Shown here piece after piece: positions 5,412-6,201 of a stretch of DNA of 6,201 bases. The position numbers were made by a program, and so were the translations under genes. The notes beneath the pieces were generated by a model. The model was not told where the DNA came from, did no database searches, and saw only the letters and a list, made by a program, of their open reading frames with translations. Origin of the DNA: Halobacteriales archaeon QS_9_67_15 (GTDB lineage: Archaea; Halobacteriota; Halobacteria; Halobacteriales; Haloarculaceae). The stretch covers positions 11,082 to 17,282 of the forward strand of contig PXSD01000090.1 in assembly GCA_003023165.1 (NCBI GenBank). The letters are read 5' to 3'. Every line of letters starts with the position of its first letter. Position 1 is the stretch's first letter.

Positions 5412-6201
5412 CTACTCGTTCAGCACGACCGGTTCGCCGTTCTGGATGGAGTCGTTGACGGCGAGCGTCAGTTCGAACGATTCGAGCGCGTCCGCGTAGG
5501 GTGAGCGCAGGTCCGCACCGTCACCGGTCGCGACGGCGTCGACGAACGCCTCGACCTCGGCCGCGTATGGGTTGCGGTCGAACGTCTCGTCGATCTCCTC
5601 GCCGTCGACGATGCCGGTGACCGACCGTTCGCTCACTTCGATAGTCGCACCGTCGGCGACGATTTCGAGCGCGCTCTCGTCTTCCTCGGCGGCGCAGGTG
5701 GTCGAGACGTGGCTGATCGCGCCGTTTTCGTGAGTCATCGTCGCCGAGGTGGCGTCGGAGAAGTCGACGGCGTCCTCGATGCGGTGGCTGCCGGCCGCCG
5801 AGACGCGCTCGACGTCACCGGCGAGCGCGCGGAGCGTGTCGTAGACGTGGGTCGCCTGTTCGACGACCTGGCCGCCCGAGCGGTCGAAGTGTCGCCACCA
5901 GTGGTCCTCGCCGCCGGGGACGCCGCCCCACCAGTAGCCGTCGACGTACCCGACTGCGCGGTCGGCGAGGATCTCGCGAGCGCGTTCGACGCCGGCCGAG
6001 TAGCGCCAGTCGTAGCCGACCTGTGCGAGCACGTCGCTGGCCTCGATTGCGTCGTGGATCTCGTGTGCCTTCTCGGCCGAGAGCGCGAGCGGTTTCTCGA
6101 CGAAGAGGTCGTAGCCGTGTTCGGCGGCAGCGATCTCCTGGTCCCCGTGCGCGAACGGCGGGAGACAGACGAAGACGGCGTCGGGGTCGGTCTCCGTGTA
6201 G
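5412..6201 (-). CDS. Gfo/Idh/MocA family oxidoreductase (C-terminal 262 aa; 5' end outside window)
   Basis: The frame is open to the window edge, so the N-terminal Rossmann glycine motif and the start are missing. What remains begins YTETDPDAVFVCLPPFAH, the end of the NAD(P)-binding domain. It is followed by the family hallmark FVEKPLAL (visible residues 33-40) with the conserved Lys36 near the substrate. Then come GYDWRYS (62-68), SGGQVVEQATHVYD (108-121) with His118 and Asp121 in the position of the family's GxHxxD motif, and the C-terminal alpha/beta domain ending QNGEPVVLNE. Such enzymes oxidise or reduce sugars, inositols or related polyols using NAD(P); the substrate cannot be assigned. 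The paired WW (WWGGVPGGEDHWWRHF) suggests an aromatic substrate or cofactor pocket. The gene is convergent with gpmI, and no co-transcribed neighbour is visible. Confidence 0.88.
   Translation of the reverse strand, partial: YTETDPDAVFVCLPPFAHGDQEIAAAEHGYDLFVEKPLALSAEKAHEIHDAIEASDVLAQVGYDWRYSAGVERAREILADRAVGYVDGYWWGGVPGGEDHWWRHFDRSGGQVVEQATHVYDTLRALAGDVERVSAAGSHRIEDAVDFSDATSATMTHENGAISHVSTTCAAEEDESALEIVADGATIEVSERSVTGIVDGEEIDETFDRNPYAAEVEAFVDAVATGDGADLRSPYADALESFELTLAVNDSIQNGEPVVLNE

Noticed and set aside
1..6201. CRISPR array, tRNA, rRNA, insertion sequence or toxin-antitoxin pair
   Set aside because: I saw no regularly spaced repeats, tRNA-like cloverleaf, transposase motifs or small paired toxin-like genes on either strand.

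Overview
The window looks like a piece of a haloarchaeal chromosome. It is very GC-rich, its proteins are strongly acidic (runs of D and E, few lysines), starts lack Shine-Dalgarno sequences and fit leaderless transcription, and the gene set (NurA, iPGM, small haloarchaeal-type hypotheticals) is typical of that group. The genus cannot be told from the sequence.

Layout, left to right. Positions 16-69 hold a long near-perfect palindrome. Two plus-strand genes follow: an endonuclease/exonuclease/phosphatase (EEP) fold hydrolase (110-907) and a 118-aa conserved-type hypothetical (973-1329) with its own apparent leaderless promoter. From 1330 to 1934 there is no intact gene; this stretch holds a decayed minus-strand remnant of an ABC-2 transporter permease. 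Next is a minus-strand two-gene operon: a 130-aa hypothetical (3188-3580) whose stop overlaps by 4 nt the start of a NurA-family DNA-repair nuclease (1935-3191). A 143-bp divergent promoter region separates this operon from gpmI (3724-5355, plus strand), the cofactor-independent phosphoglycerate mutase of glycolysis/gluconeogenesis. A convergent minus-strand Gfo/Idh/MocA oxidoreductase (5412-6201) runs off the right edge and lacks its N-terminus.

How the genes relate. The only strong functional coupling visible is the 130-aa protein with NurA, which shares one promoter and an ATGA junction. This suggests the small protein works with, or is co-regulated with, NurA-dependent DNA end processing. 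The usual NurA partner HerA is not in the window. The other genes look like independent housekeeping or accessory units.

The most unusual material is non-genic or superimposed on genes: the 54-bp palindrome at the left edge; a nested palindromic segment inside gpmI that adds about 12 residues (including DERSSSSHRG) in frame; an inverted repeat in the divergent promoter; and the internally deleted, frameshifted permease relic. No CRISPR array, tRNA, rRNA, intact mobile element or defence system was seen.
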